From Paractinoplanes abujensis (lineage in GTDB: Bacteria > Actinomycetota > Actinomycetes > Mycobacteriales > Micromonosporaceae): a stretch of DNA of 64,000 nucleotides. The position numbers and the translations under genes were made by a program. The stretch lies in NCBI RefSeq assembly GCF_014204895.1, contig NZ_JACHMF010000001.1, positions 2,418,001 to 2,482,000 on the forward strand, read 5' to 3'. The notes under the pieces are model-generated. The model worked only from the letters and a program-made list of their open reading frames with translations. It had not been told where the DNA came from and ran no database searches. Below, piece by piece: positions 37,952-46,769 of the stretch (position 1 is the stretch's first letter; each line of letters begins with the position of its first letter).

Positions 37952-40120
37952 GTGGGTGGCATCGTGGCCGACTCGCGCACCGCGTACCGGACCTGCCCGT
38001 TCTGCGAAGCCGCGTGCGGTCTCGAGCTGACGCTCGACCGCGACCGGGTCACTGCCGCCCGCGGCGACCGCGAGCACGTGTTCAGCCACGGCTTCGTCTG
38101 CCCCAAGGGCGCCACCTTCGGGCAGGCCAACGACGACCCCGACCGGCTGCGGCGGCCCCTGGTCAAGCGCGGCGGCCAGCACGTCGAGGTGGAGTGGGAC
38201 GAGGCGTTCGCCGAGGTCGCGCGCGGGCTGCGGCCGATCCTCGACACGTACGGGCCGCACGCGGTCGCGCTCTACCTGGGCAACCCCAACGTGCACACGA
38301 TGGCGGGCGGCCTCTACGTCACCCCGCTGGTCAAGGCGCTGGGCACCCGCAACGTGTTCTCGGCCAGCACCGTCGACCAGATGCCCAAGCACGTGTCGAG
38401 CGGCTACCTGTTCGGCAGCCCGCTGACGATTCCCGTGCCCGATCTGGACCGTACGGACCTGCTGCTCATGCTGGGCGCCAACCCGTGGGAGTCCAACGGC
38501 AGCCTGGCCACGGCGGCCGACTTCCCGGGCCGGCTCAAGGCGATCCAGCAGCGCGGCGGCCGGTTCGTCGTGGTCGACCCGCGCCGCACCCGCACGGCCG
38601 CGCACGCCGACGAGCACCTGTTCATCCGGCCCGGCACCGACGCGTACCTGCTGTTCGGCATCGTCCACACGCTGTTCGCCGACGGCCTGGTCGCGCTGGG
38701 CCACCTGGAGCCGTACGTGACCGGGGTGGACGCCGTCGCCGAACTGGCCGCCGGTTTCGCCCCCGACCGGGTCAGCACGGCCTGCGGTGTGCCCGCGGAA
38801 CGCATCCGGTCGCTGGCCCACGAGCTGGCGGCCGCCGAGCGCGCCGCCGTCTACGGCCGGATCGGCACGTGCACGGTCGAGTTCGGCACGCTGACGTCGT
38901 GGCTGGTCGACGTGATCAACGTGCTGACCGGCCACCTGGACCGGGCCGGGGGCGTGATGTTCCCGCTCGCGGCGCACCTGTCGAAGGGCCGCGGCACCGG
39001 CAAGGGGTTCCGCGTCGGGCGGTGGCGCAGCCGGGTGCGCGGCCTGCCCGAGGTCAAGGGCGAACTGCCGGTGGCGACGCTGGCCGACGAGATCGAGACG
39101 CCGGGCGCCGAGCAGGTACGCGCGTTCATCACCGTGGCCGGCAACCCCGTGCTGTCCACGCCGAACAGCGGGCGGCTGGACCGGGCCCTGGCCGGGCTGT
39201 CGTTCATGGTGAGCGTGGACCCGTATCTCAACGAGACCACCCGGCACGCCGACGTCGTGCTGCCACCGCCGGACGCGCTGCGGAAAGGGCATTACGACTT
39301 CTCCTTCCTGGCGCTGGCGGTGCGCAACTTCGCCGCGTACTCGCCGCCGGTCGTCGCCGCGGAGCCGGGCTCGCCCGACGAATGCGACATCCTGGCCCAC
39401 CTCGCGCTGATCGCGTCCGGCCGGCCCGGCACGGTCACCGAGGTGCACGAGCTGATGCTGGCCCAGGCCCTCGACCGGGCCGGGCTGAGCGAGGCGTCCG
39501 GATCCTCACCCGCCGAACGCCTGCTGGACGTCGCGCTGCGCGCCGGAGCGTACGAGGGAATGTCCCTGGATCGTCTGCTGGCGAACCCGCACGGCGTGGA
39601 CCTGGGCCCGCTGCAGCCGCGGATCCCTGAAGTGCTGCGCACCCCGAGCGGCCGGATCGAGCTGGCCTTCGACGGGCTGACCGCCGAGACCGACCGGCTG
39701 CGGGCCGCGCTCGACCGCCCGCGCGACGGCCTGGTGCTGATCGGCCGGCGCCACCTGCGCTCCAACAACAGCTGGATGCACAACGTGCCCGCCCTCGTGA
39801 AGGGACGCGACCGGTGCACGCTGCAGATCCACCCGGCCGACGCCGACCGGCTCGATCTGCGCGACGGCGACGACGCCCAGGTCACCTCGCGGGCCGGCGG
39901 GCTGGCGGCGCGGGTCGAGGTGACCGACACGGTGATGCCGGGCGTGGTCAGCCTCCCCCACGGCTGGGGCCACGGCGTGCCCGGCACCCGGATGGCGGTG
40001 GCGGCCGACCACCCCGGCGTGAACTCGAACATCCTGACCGACGAGACCACAGTCGATCCCCTGTCCGGCAACAGCGTCCTCAACGGCATCCCCGTCGAGA
40101 TCAAGGCACTGACGGGCTGA
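37952..40120 (+). CDS. Molybdopterin-dependent oxidoreductase (formate dehydrogenase/nitrate reductase-like)
   Basis: A 722-residue single-subunit enzyme. A 4Fe-4S cluster motif is at the N-terminus (Cys 15, 18, 22 in TCPFCEAACG and Cys 50 in FVCPKG). Molybdopterin-binding segments follow (LLMLGANPWESNGS, VVVDPRRTRTAAHAD, FITVAGNPVLSTPNSGRLDR), then a C-terminal molydopterin dinucleotide domain (RHLRSNNSWMHN, ADADRLDLRDGDDAQVTSRAGG). It has no Tat signal, so it is cytoplasmic. Electron partner and substrate are unknown. It lies 48 bp behind the SDR; GATACT at about 37920 could be its own -10. GTG 37952 or 37964 is the start. Confidence 0.9.
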   Translation: MGGIVADSRTAYRTCPFCEAACGLELTLDRDRVTAARGDREHVFSHGFVCPKGATFGQANDDPDRLRRPLVKRGGQHVEVEWDEAFAEVARGLRPILDTYGPHAVALYLGNPNVHTMAGGLYVTPLVKALGTRNVFSASTVDQMPKHVSSGYLFGSPLTIPVPDLDRTDLLLMLGANPWESNGSLATAADFPGRLKAIQQRGGRFVVVDPRRTRTAAHADEHLFIRPGTDAYLLFGIVHTLFADGLVALGHLEPYVTGVDAVAELAAGFAPDRVSTACGVPAERIRSLAHELAAAERAAVYGRIGTCTVEFGTLTSWLVDVINVLTGHLDRAGGVMFPLAAHLSKGRGTGKGFRVGRWRSRVRGLPEVKGELPVATLADEIETPGAEQVRAFITVAGNPVLSTPNSGRLDRALAGLSFMVSVDPYLNETTRHADVVLPPPDALRKGHYDFSFLALAVRNFAAYSPPVVAAEPGSPDECDILAHLALIASGRPGTVTEVHELMLAQALDRAGLSEASGSSPAERLLDVALRAGAYEGMSLDRLLANPHGVDLGPLQPRIPEVLRTPSGRIELAFDGLTAETDRLRAALDRPRDGLVLIGRRHLRSNNSWMHNVPALVKGRDRCTLQIHPADADRLDLRDGDDAQVTSRAGGLAARVEVTDTVMPGVVSLPHGWGHGVPGTRMAVAADHPGVNSNILTDETTVDPLSGNSVLNGIPVEIKALTG

Positions 40121-40157
40121 CGGGCCGATCAGCCATCGGGAAACGGCGGGCGCAGCC

Positions 40158-41327
40158 CTAATCCCGTACGGTCGAGAGCACCACGCCGGTCGCGAGGCGA
40201 TAGGGGTTCGTGGCGACCAGGGCGCCGATCGCCCGCCGCAGGCGGGACACCTCGGCCCGGACGGTGACCACGTGCTCGGCGTCGCCGTACAGGAAGCGGC
40301 TCAGTTGCGCGGCCGTCAGCCCGGCCGGTCCGCACGCGTCGAGCAGGCTCAGGATCTCGGCGTGGCGGCGGGTCAGCGGGGTGCGCCACGGCTCGGCCTC
40401 CGCGCGCACCTCCAGCACGGGGGCCGCGCGCAGGTCGAGCACGGCCCGGATCGTCGCCTGCGGGCCGGCCGGGCGCACCAGCCAGCCTTCGGGCAGCCGT
40501 TCGGGCAGGCAGAGACCCATTCCCGGCACGCCGAGGGCCGCACCCTCGCGGGGCGCGCCGATCCGGTCGCGGGCCGCCACCCCGCTGGCCGCGGCCACCC
40601 AGCCCTGTTCGTCCACGATCAGCAGCGGGCCGTGCACGGTGGCCACCACGTGCGCGGCCGAGCGCCGCAGCCGGTCCAGCCGGTCCGCGTGGTGGCGCCA
40701 CAGCTGCGCCTCGGCCAGCCGTACGCCGGTCTCGACCAGCGCCTCGATCGCCGGGTGCAGGGTGAGCGCGGGGCCGCTGACGTCGACGATGCCCAGCAGG
40801 TCACCCGTACGCGGGTCGTGCACCGGGTGGGCCGTGCAGTACCAGGCGTGCTGAGCCTGCTCGAAGTGTTCGGCCGAGAACAGCTGCACGGGCGCCGCCT
40901 CGACCAGGGCCGTGCCGATGGCGTTGGTGCCGACGGCCGCCTCCGTCCAGTCGGCGCCCTCGGCGAACCCGAGTCCGTCGGCCCGGCGCAGCAGCCCGGA
41001 CGGCCCGGCCCGCCACAGGATCACGCCGTCGGCGCCCGTGATGACCAGCAGGAACCCGTCGGCCAGCCGCAGCAGGTCGTCGGCCACCAGGGCCAGCGGG
41101 GATTCCCGGCGCAGCCGCTCGACCTCGTCGAACGGCACGGGGTCGCGCGCGTTGGCCCGGGCCGGGTCGAGGCCGAGCCCCAGGACACGTGACCACGAAC
41201 GCTCGACCAGCGCGCGCGGGCGGTGCGGGGGCCGGTCGCCGGCGAGCACCGCGTCGTGCACCCGGCGCAGCTCACGGGCGTGCCGCGTCAGGTCGGTGCC
41301 GGGCCGCACCGCGCGGAAATCGCCCAC
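40158..41327 (-). CDS. GAF-domain transcriptional regulator (AcoR-like sensor part, no AAA domain)
   Basis: A 389-residue protein. After a helical start comes a GAF domain (LALVADDLLRLADGFLLVIT, ADWTEAAVGTNAIGTALVEA, HAWYCTAHPVHDPRTGDLLG), which is the same module that begins AcoR-type activators. A PAS-like segment follows (GPLLIVDEQGWVAAASGVAA). Instead of a sigma-54 AAA domain it ends in a winged-helix region (LTRRHAEILSLLDACGPAGL, AEVSRLRRAI). It is divergent from the flavin monooxygenase and probably induces it in response to a small organic substrate. The GTG at 41327 gives the best family start. Confidence 0.82.
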   Translation of the reverse strand: MGDFRAVRPGTDLTRHARELRRVHDAVLAGDRPPHRPRALVERSWSRVLGLGLDPARANARDPVPFDEVERLRRESPLALVADDLLRLADGFLLVITGADGVILWRAGPSGLLRRADGLGFAEGADWTEAAVGTNAIGTALVEAAPVQLFSAEHFEQAQHAWYCTAHPVHDPRTGDLLGIVDVSGPALTLHPAIEALVETGVRLAEAQLWRHHADRLDRLRRSAAHVVATVHGPLLIVDEQGWVAAASGVAARDRIGAPREGAALGVPGMGLCLPERLPEGWLVRPAGPQATIRAVLDLRAAPVLEVRAEAEPWRTPLTRRHAEILSLLDACGPAGLTAAQLSRFLYGDAEHVVTVRAEVSRLRRAIGALVATNPYRLATGVVLSTVRD

Positions 41328-41347
41328 GACTGAGCATGGCCCGCCTG

Positions 41348-41361
41348 TGCAATGTGTTGCA
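41348..41361. promoter_or_regulatory. Candidate operator for the GAF regulator
   Basis: TGCAA-TGTG-TTGCA is a perfect inverted repeat 21 bp upstream of the regulator gene and 41 bp upstream of the monooxygenase ATG. A further half site (GTTGC) follows at 41367. It is placed where a divergent activator would bind. Confidence 0.5.
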
Positions 41362-41402
41362 ACCCTGTTGCGGACCGGAGTCGCCGCGGTCTCGTGGGAG
41401 GC

Positions 41403-43199
41403 ATGACGCAGACAACCGAGCTCTCCCTCCGGCAGCGCGTGGACGACTGGCTCGCGTCCTTCGAGGCGGCGCTGCGGGCCCGGGACGTGCCGGCCGCGGC
41501 CGCGCTGTTCGCCCCCGCCTGTTTCTGGCGCGACCTGGTCGCCTTCACCTGGAACATCACCACGGTCGAGGGCCGCGACGGCGTCGCCGACCTGCTGACC
41601 AGCACGTTGGAGACGACCGGCCCGTCCGGTTTCGAGCTGACCGAGGAGCCGACCGAAGCGGGCGACGTGATCGACGCGTGGTTCCGGTTCGAGACGGCCA
41701 CCGGGCGCGGCGCCGGGCATCTGCGGCTCACGTCGGAGGGCGCGTGGACGCTGCTCACGACGCTGCGCGAACTCAAGGGCTTCGAGGAGAACCAGGGCGA
41801 GCGGCGGCCTCAGGGCGTCGAGCACTCACTGGCCCGGGGGCGCAAGTCGTGGAAGGAGAAGCGTGACGAGGAGGCCGCCACTCTGGGGCTCACCGAACAG
41901 CCGTACGTGGTGGTGATCGGCGGCGGTCAGGGCGGCATCGCGCTCGGGGCCCGGCTGCGGCAGCTCGGCGTGCCGGCGCTGGTGATCGACAAGAACGCGC
42001 GGCCCGGCGACCAGTGGCGGGGCCGGTACAAGAGTCTGTGCCTGCACGACCCCGTCTGGTACGACCACCTGCCCTACCTGCCGTTCCCCGCGAACTGGCC
42101 GGTGTTCTCACCCAAGGACAAGATCGGCGACTGGCTGGAGATGTACACGCGCGTGATGGAGGTGCCCTACTGGACTTCTTCCACCGTACGGTCGGCGCGG
42201 TTCGAGGACGGCCGGTGGAGCGTCGTCGTGGAGCGCGCGGCCGGCACGGTCGAGCTGACCCCGGCGCATGTCGTGTTCGCGACCGGTATGTCGGGCAAGC
42301 CGAACTGGCCCACCTTTGCGGGGCAGGACGTGTTCCGCGGCGAGCAGCAGCACTCGAGCGGACATCCGGGCCCGGAGGCGTACGGGGGCAAGAAGGTTGT
42401 CGTCGTCGGGTCGAACAACTCGGCTTTCGACATCTGCGGCGCCCTGTGGGAGCACGGCGCGGATGTGACCATGGTGCAGCGCTCGTCGACGCACATCGTG
42501 AAGTCGGCCTCGCTGATGGACATCGGGCTGGGCGACCTCTACTCCGAGCGGGCCGTCGCGAGCGGGGTCACCACCGACAAGGCCGACATGATCTTCGCGT
42601 CGATCCCGTATCGGATCATGCACGAGTTCCAGATTCCCCTGTACGAGCGGATGGCCGAACGCGACGCCGATTTCTACGCGCGTCTGGAGAAGGCCGGCTT
42701 CCGGCACGACTGGGGCGCCGACGGGTCGGGGCTGTTCATGAAGTATCTGCGACGCGGCTCCGGCTACTACATCGACGTGGGCGCGGCCGACCTGGTCGCC
42801 GACGGCCGGGTCAAGCTCGCGCACGGGCAGGTCGACCGGCTCACCGAGGACGCCGTGGTGCTCGAGGACGGCACCGAGTTGCCCGCCGACCTGGTGGTCT
42901 ACGCGACCGGGTACGGCTCGATGAACGGCTGGGTGGCCGACCTCGTCGACGCCCCGACCGCGGCCAAGGTGGGCAAGGTGTGGGGCCTGGGCTCGGACAC
43001 CCCCAAGGACCCCGGCCCGTGGGAGGGCGAGCAGCGCAACATGTGGAAGCCCACCCAGCAGGAGAACCTGTGGTTCCACGGCGGCAACCTGCATCAGTCG
43101 CGGCACTACTCGCTCTACCTGGCCCTGCAGCTCAAGGCCCGCTACGAGGGCCTGCCCACTCCCGTCTACCGCCTGCAGGAGTCGCATCACACGGGCTGA
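41403..43199 (+). CDS. Flavin-dependent monooxygenase with N-terminal NTF2-like domain
   Basis: A 598-residue enzyme from ATG 41403 (GGGAGG 5 nt upstream). Residues 1-150 resemble an NTF2-like domain (WLASFEAALRARDVPAAAAL, TVEGRDGVADLL). FAD binding is at VVVIGGGQGGIALGARL, NADPH binding at VVVVGSNNSAFDICGALW, and ATG-type motifs at VVFATGMSGKPNWP and LVVYATGYGS. It belongs with FMO/YUCCA/Baeyer-Villiger-like enzymes that oxygenate small organics. Substrate unknown; induction by the divergent GAF regulator is likely. Confidence 0.92.
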   Translation: MTQTTELSLRQRVDDWLASFEAALRARDVPAAAALFAPACFWRDLVAFTWNITTVEGRDGVADLLTSTLETTGPSGFELTEEPTEAGDVIDAWFRFETATGRGAGHLRLTSEGAWTLLTTLRELKGFEENQGERRPQGVEHSLARGRKSWKEKRDEEAATLGLTEQPYVVVIGGGQGGIALGARLRQLGVPALVIDKNARPGDQWRGRYKSLCLHDPVWYDHLPYLPFPANWPVFSPKDKIGDWLEMYTRVMEVPYWTSSTVRSARFEDGRWSVVVERAAGTVELTPAHVVFATGMSGKPNWPTFAGQDVFRGEQQHSSGHPGPEAYGGKKVVVVGSNNSAFDICGALWEHGADVTMVQRSSTHIVKSASLMDIGLGDLYSERAVASGVTTDKADMIFASIPYRIMHEFQIPLYERMAERDADFYARLEKAGFRHDWGADGSGLFMKYLRRGSGYYIDVGAADLVADGRVKLAHGQVDRLTEDAVVLEDGTELPADLVVYATGYGSMNGWVADLVDAPTAAKVGKVWGLGSDTPKDPGPWEGEQRNMWKPTQQENLWFHGGNLHQSRHYSLYLALQLKARYEGLPTPVYRLQESHHTG

Positions 43200-43207
43200 C
43201 CAGCGCC

Positions 43208-43233
43208 GGGCGCCGGCCGCTGGGCCGGCGCCC
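43208..43233. terminator. Bidirectional hairpin terminator
   Basis: GGGCGCCGGCC / GGCCGGCGCCC, an 11-bp perfect stem with the 4-nt loop GCTG, lies between two converging genes (stops at 43199 and 43241). Confidence 0.85.
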
Positions 43234-43240
43234 GATGGCG

Positions 43241-43816
43241 TCAGGCGACGGCCGCGAAGCCACCGTTCCAGGACAGCTTCTCGCCGGCGGCCAGCGTCAT
43301 CTGCAGGAAGGCCAGCGATTCGAGCTCGCGGGCCCGCTTGAGCGACCCGGCGTCGACGGCGCGCAGACCGGCCGCGGTGACGACCTCGGACAGGGCCGCC
43401 TTGGCGCCGGCGTCGTCGCCCGCGATCAGCACGGCGGTGGTCTCCGCGCCGACCGAGCCGGTGGCCAGGGTGCCGGCGAAGTTGGTGTTGAAGGCCTTGA
43501 CGACCTGGGACTGCGGCAGCGCCCGGGCCAGTTCGGCGGCGGCGGATCCGTCGGCCGGGACGGTCAGGTCGTCGAAGGTGGCGAAGTCGACCGGGTTGGT
43601 GATGTCGACGACGACCTTGCCCGCGAGCTGGGCGCCGCGGGTGGCGACGATGTCGGCCAGGGCGGCGTGCGGCACCGCGAGGATGACGATGTCGCCGGTG
43701 ACGGGCTGGTCGGCGCCGGAGGTGTTGAGCTGCTGGACGGTGTTCCCGCCCTTGGCGACGAGACCGCCGATGGCCTGACCCATGTTGCCGGTGCCGAGGA
43801 TGCTGATGTTTGCCAT
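43241..43816 (-). CDS. NADPH-dependent F420 reductase-like protein
   Basis: A 191-residue Rossmann protein (ISILGTGNMGQAIGGLVAKG) with DIVILAVPHAALADIVA, KVVVDITNPVDF and VVKAFNTNFAGTLATG, the pattern of coenzyme-F420-dependent NADP oxidoreductases (Fno). Family members carry out NADP/F420 hydride transfer, but many homologues have drifted, so the activity is a prediction. GGAGG lies before the ATG. It is divergent from a MarR gene with two matching operators between them. Confidence 0.87.
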   Translation of the reverse strand: MANISILGTGNMGQAIGGLVAKGGNTVQQLNTSGADQPVTGDIVILAVPHAALADIVATRGAQLAGKVVVDITNPVDFATFDDLTVPADGSAAAELARALPQSQVVKAFNTNFAGTLATGSVGAETTAVLIAGDDAGAKAALSEVVTAAGLRAVDAGSLKRARELESLAFLQMTLAAGEKLSWNGGFAAVA

Positions 43817-43836
43817 GATGTCCTCCGAAGCCAATT

Positions 43837-43852
43837 GGTTGTTGCGACAACC
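43837..43852. promoter_or_regulatory. MarR operator site 1
   Basis: GGTTGT-TGCG-ACAACC, a perfect 6-bp inverted repeat 20 bp upstream of the reductase ATG. Confidence 0.65.
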
Positions 43853-43867
43853 TTTGCACGGATCGGA

Positions 43868-43883
43868 GGTTGTAGCAACAACT
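43868..43883. promoter_or_regulatory. MarR operator site 2
   Basis: GGTTGT-AGCA-ACAACT, the same pattern as site 1 with one arm mismatch, centred 31 bp away. It overlaps TAAAGT, a likely -10 of the MarR gene, so occupancy would block both promoters. Confidence 0.65.
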
Positions 43884-43900
43884 AAAGTCGTGAGACACTT

Positions 43901-44425
43901 GTGACCGTGGACACGCGATGGCTCGACAACCAGCAGAAGGCGGCCTGGGTGCGCCTGGCCGCCGTGCTCGAACTTCTGCCGGCCGCCCTGGACTCGCAGC
44001 TGCGGCGAGACTCCCAGCTCACCCACTTCGACTACTTCGTGCTGGCCATCCTGAGCGAGGCGCCCGGGCGCACGCTGCGGATGACGGCCCTGGCCGACCA
44101 CACGACAGCGACGCTGGCCCGCCTGTCGCACGTCGTGCAGCGGCTGGAGGCGCGCGGGCTGCTCGAACGCTTCCCCTGCCCCGAGGACAAGCGGGCCACC
44201 AACGCCCGGCTGACCGAGCAGGGCTGGAAGAAGGTGCAGGAGGCCGCGCCGGGCCACGTGACGACCGTACGGGAGAACGTCATCGACGCCCTGAGCCCCG
44301 AGCAGGTCGGGCAACTGGCCGCCATCGCCGACGCGGTCCTGCACCGCCTCGACCCGGAACGCGCGCGGGCCGCGGTGTACGAGAGGTACGACGAGCCGGG
44401 TCAGCGGGGGTGCGGGGAGTCATAG
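43901..44425 (+). CDS. MarR-family regulator, divergent from the reductase
   Basis: A 174-residue winged-helix protein: FDYFVLAILSEAPGRTLRMT, recognition region ALADHTTATLARLSHVVQRL, and wing CPEDKRATNARLTEQGW. It is expected to bind the two GGTTGT-N4-ACAACY sites in the 84-bp intergenic region and repress itself and the reductase until a ligand releases it. GTG start at 43901. Confidence 0.92.
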   Translation: MTVDTRWLDNQQKAAWVRLAAVLELLPAALDSQLRRDSQLTHFDYFVLAILSEAPGRTLRMTALADHTTATLARLSHVVQRLEARGLLERFPCPEDKRATNARLTEQGWKKVQEAAPGHVTTVRENVIDALSPEQVGQLAAIADAVLHRLDPERARAAVYERYDEPGQRGCGES

Positions 44426-44479
44426 GGTCGCGTCCGTTTTTCGCTGGCGACCGAACGATCGGCGGGGTGGGATGTCGCT

Positions 44480-45391
44480 ATGACGTCTCCCCGGGTGCCG
44501 GGCGCCGCGGTTGCCGCCGCGTCCGTCACGGTCGTGTTCTGGGCCTCGGCCTTCGTCGGGATCCGGGCCGCGGCTCCCTACTTCTCGCCGGGCTCGCTCG
44601 CCCTGGGCCGCCTGCTGTCCGGCTCGGTGGTCCTGGTGCTGTTCCTGGCCGTACGTCGTCAGGGCCTGCCGCCGCGAGCCGCCTGGCCCGGCATCGTCGT
44701 GTCCGGCGTGCTGTGGTTCGGGCTCTACATGGTGGCCCTGAACTGGGGCGAGGAACTGGTCGACGCGGGCACCGCGGCCATGGTCGTCAACGTCGGCCCG
44801 GCGCTGATGGCCCTGCTGGCCGGATGGCTGCTGCACGAGGGCTTCCCGCCGCGCCTGCTGGCCGGCATCGCGGTCTCGTTCGCGGGCGCGGTCGTGGTCG
44901 GCCTGTCGATGTCCGGCGGCGGCCGCGCGTCCGTCCTGGGCGTGCTGCTGTGCCTGGTCGCCGCGGTCACGTACGCCTCCGGCGTGGTGGCTCAGAAGCC
45001 GGCCCTGCGGCACGCGACCGCGCTGCAGGCCACCACGTTCGGCTGCCTGATCGGCGCGCTGGCCTGCCTGCCCTTCGCCGGGCAGCTGCTCGGCGACCTG
45101 GCCGACGCGCCGCTGCCGGCCACCCTCAACGTGATCTACCTGGGTGTCTTCCCCACCGCGGTGGCCTTCACGACGTGGGCCTACGCCCTGGCCCGCACGA
45201 CCGCGGGCAAGATGGGCTCCACGACCTACGCCGTCCCGGTCGTGGTGATCCTGCTGTCGTGGCTGATCCTGGACGAGGTGCCGACCGCGCTGGCCTGCGC
45301 CGGCGGCGCGTTGTGCCTGGCCGGCGTGGCCGTGTCGCGCAGCCGTCCGCGCAAGCCGGCGCAGGAGCCGCTCACGAGATCGCACCAGTGA
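44480..45391 (+). CDS. EamA/DMT-family transporter
   Basis: A 303-residue protein with about ten hydrophobic helices in two EamA repeats (VVFWASAFVGIRAAAPYFSP at the start, GVFPTAVAFTTWAYALARTT in the second). DMT carriers of this type export amino acids or other metabolites; the substrate cannot be read from sequence. GGTGGGA lies upstream of the ATG. The 94 bp after it hold no recognised element. Confidence 0.92.
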   Translation: MTSPRVPGAAVAAASVTVVFWASAFVGIRAAAPYFSPGSLALGRLLSGSVVLVLFLAVRRQGLPPRAAWPGIVVSGVLWFGLYMVALNWGEELVDAGTAAMVVNVGPALMALLAGWLLHEGFPPRLLAGIAVSFAGAVVVGLSMSGGGRASVLGVLLCLVAAVTYASGVVAQKPALRHATALQATTFGCLIGALACLPFAGQLLGDLADAPLPATLNVIYLGVFPTAVAFTTWAYALARTTAGKMGSTTYAVPVVVILLSWLILDEVPTALACAGGALCLAGVAVSRSRPRKPAQEPLTRSHQ

Positions 45392-45485
45392 CCGCCTCGG
45401 GCGAAGCACCATGGACGGACCGCCCCGGTTGCGCGGATGCCTTCCGGCTCCTGCCGTCCGGCCCGCTGTAAGCGTCAACAGCCGC

Positions 45486-45968
45486 TCAGAACACCTTGCC
45501 CAGCACGAAAGCCACCGAGGTCCACAGCCCCACCCCGAGCAGGAGGGCCACGAGCAGCAGCCCGCCGGTGACCACGAAGCAGGTCAGCAGGCCCGAGTCG
45601 TCGTCCTGCGGAACTCGGCGTTCGGCCCGCGCCCGCTCCGCCAGGCCGAGATAGCGGTCGAGCGCCCGCGGTCCCAGCCCGCGGGGCGGTTCCCTGGTCA
45701 GACGCAGCGCCCCCAGCCGGGCCACCGGCGAGGGGTAGGCCCGCTCGAACGCCGCCAGCTCGGCCTCGGGCGCGTCCTCGGCCAGGAAGCCCCAGCGACC
45801 GGCCTGGGTCCAGTCCCCCACCCGGCGATACACAGCGGCCCGGCGCAACCGCAGGTCCAGATCGTCGGGATGGTTGACGGCCAGGCTGGCCAGGCGCTGC
45901 TGGGCGAGATGAGTGTGGCCCCGTTCCAGATCCGTCGCGACGCGCGCGAGGACCTCCGACTTCCCCAT
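45486..45968 (-). CDS. DUF6584-like small membrane-anchored protein
   Basis: A 160-residue protein from ATG 45968. The N-terminal two thirds are helical and TPR-like (MGKSEVLARVATDLERGHTH, LAVNHPDDLDLRLRRAAVYR). The C-terminus has one hydrophobic helix (LLTCFVVTGGLLLVALLLGV). It resembles an uncharacterised actinobacterial family. The 163 bp to the next gene contain the leaderless promoter at 46120. Confidence 0.75.
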   Translation of the reverse strand: MGKSEVLARVATDLERGHTHLAQQRLASLAVNHPDDLDLRLRRAAVYRRVGDWTQAGRWGFLAEDAPEAELAAFERAYPSPVARLGALRLTREPPRGLGPRALDRYLGLAERARAERRVPQDDDSGLLTCFVVTGGLLLVALLLGVGLWTSVAFVLGKVF

Positions 45969-46119
45969 GGCGATCAGCGTGCCGTCCGGAGCCCGTACGG
46001 GGAAGAGACTTTTGGTCGTGTCTCTCGCCGGCCACGGCCCGGCTCGGGTCGCGGACGTGTGGCCGGCCCGCCTTCGAGACGCACCGCCGCAGCCGGGCGG
46101 CGGGCTCGCGGGCACTGAC

Positions 46120-46125
46120 TACTAT
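46120..46125 (+). promoter_or_regulatory. -10 box of leaderless membrane protein gene
   Basis: TACTAT ends exactly 6 nt before the GTG at 46132, which decides the start of this gene. Confidence 0.55.
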
Positions 46126-46131
46126 GGGCGC

Positions 46132-46752
46132 GTGCTGATCCTCGCGGCGATCTCCCGGTGGCGTGCCGGATTTCTGGTGGCGTCCCTCGTCGTGGCGATC
46201 GTGCTGCAGTTCAGCCCCGCGCTGCAACTGGCGGGTTTCGGGCTGTTCTTCGTCCTGCTGTTCGGGTCGCTGGCGGGTCACCTCACCTACCACCCGGCGA
46301 CGCTCGAGCCCGGCGCCAACCCGGGGCTGGTGATGAGCGCGGCCGGCTTCACGATCCTGGGGGCCAACCTGGTCTCCGACGGGGTGAGCGATCTCGTCGC
46401 CGGCCGGGACGTGTGGTGGGGAGACCTTCCGTCCACCGTGATGTGGATCGTGCTGGTCGCGTTCTGGTGGTACATCGCGCTCGGCCCGCACGGCGTACGG
46501 CTGCGTTCCGACGGGCTGCACGACCGCCAGCCGTTCGGGAGCTTGTTCGTGCCGTGGGAGGCGCTGGGCTCCGCGAGCGCCGGGCGGCGCAACGAGGTCC
46601 TTCTGCGTTACGCACGGCCGGAGTTGGTCGTGCGGCGCGGGCTGCGCCCCGGCCGGGCGACGATCAACCCGGTCACCGAGGCCGGCTACCTGGCGTCCGC
46701 GATCAACGCGAGGGTACAAACGGGCGATAACGCCCCGTTGCCGCGAGGCTGA
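46132..46752 (+). CDS. Small membrane protein with PH-like tail
   Basis: About 206 residues. Four hydrophobic helices come first (RAGFLVASLVVAIVLQF, LQLAGFGLFFVLLFGSLAG, the AAGFTILGANLVSDG region, TVMWIVLVAFWWYIALG). A C-terminal beta segment follows (VRLRSDGLHDRQPFGSLFVP, WEALGSASAGRRNEVLLRYA) that looks like a small PH-type domain common in actinobacterial membrane proteins. Function unknown. Confidence 0.75.
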   Translation: MLILAAISRWRAGFLVASLVVAIVLQFSPALQLAGFGLFFVLLFGSLAGHLTYHPATLEPGANPGLVMSAAGFTILGANLVSDGVSDLVAGRDVWWGDLPSTVMWIVLVAFWWYIALGPHGVRLRSDGLHDRQPFGSLFVPWEALGSASAGRRNEVLLRYARPELVVRRGLRPGRATINPVTEAGYLASAINARVQTGDNAPLPRG

Positions 46753-46756
46753 CACC

Positions 46757-46762
46757 TAAAGT
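46757..46762 (+). promoter_or_regulatory. -10 box of leaderless gene at 46770
   Basis: TAAAGT ends 7 nt before ATG 46770, favouring it over the GTG at 46764. Confidence 0.45.
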
Positions 46763-46769
46763 CGTGCAC

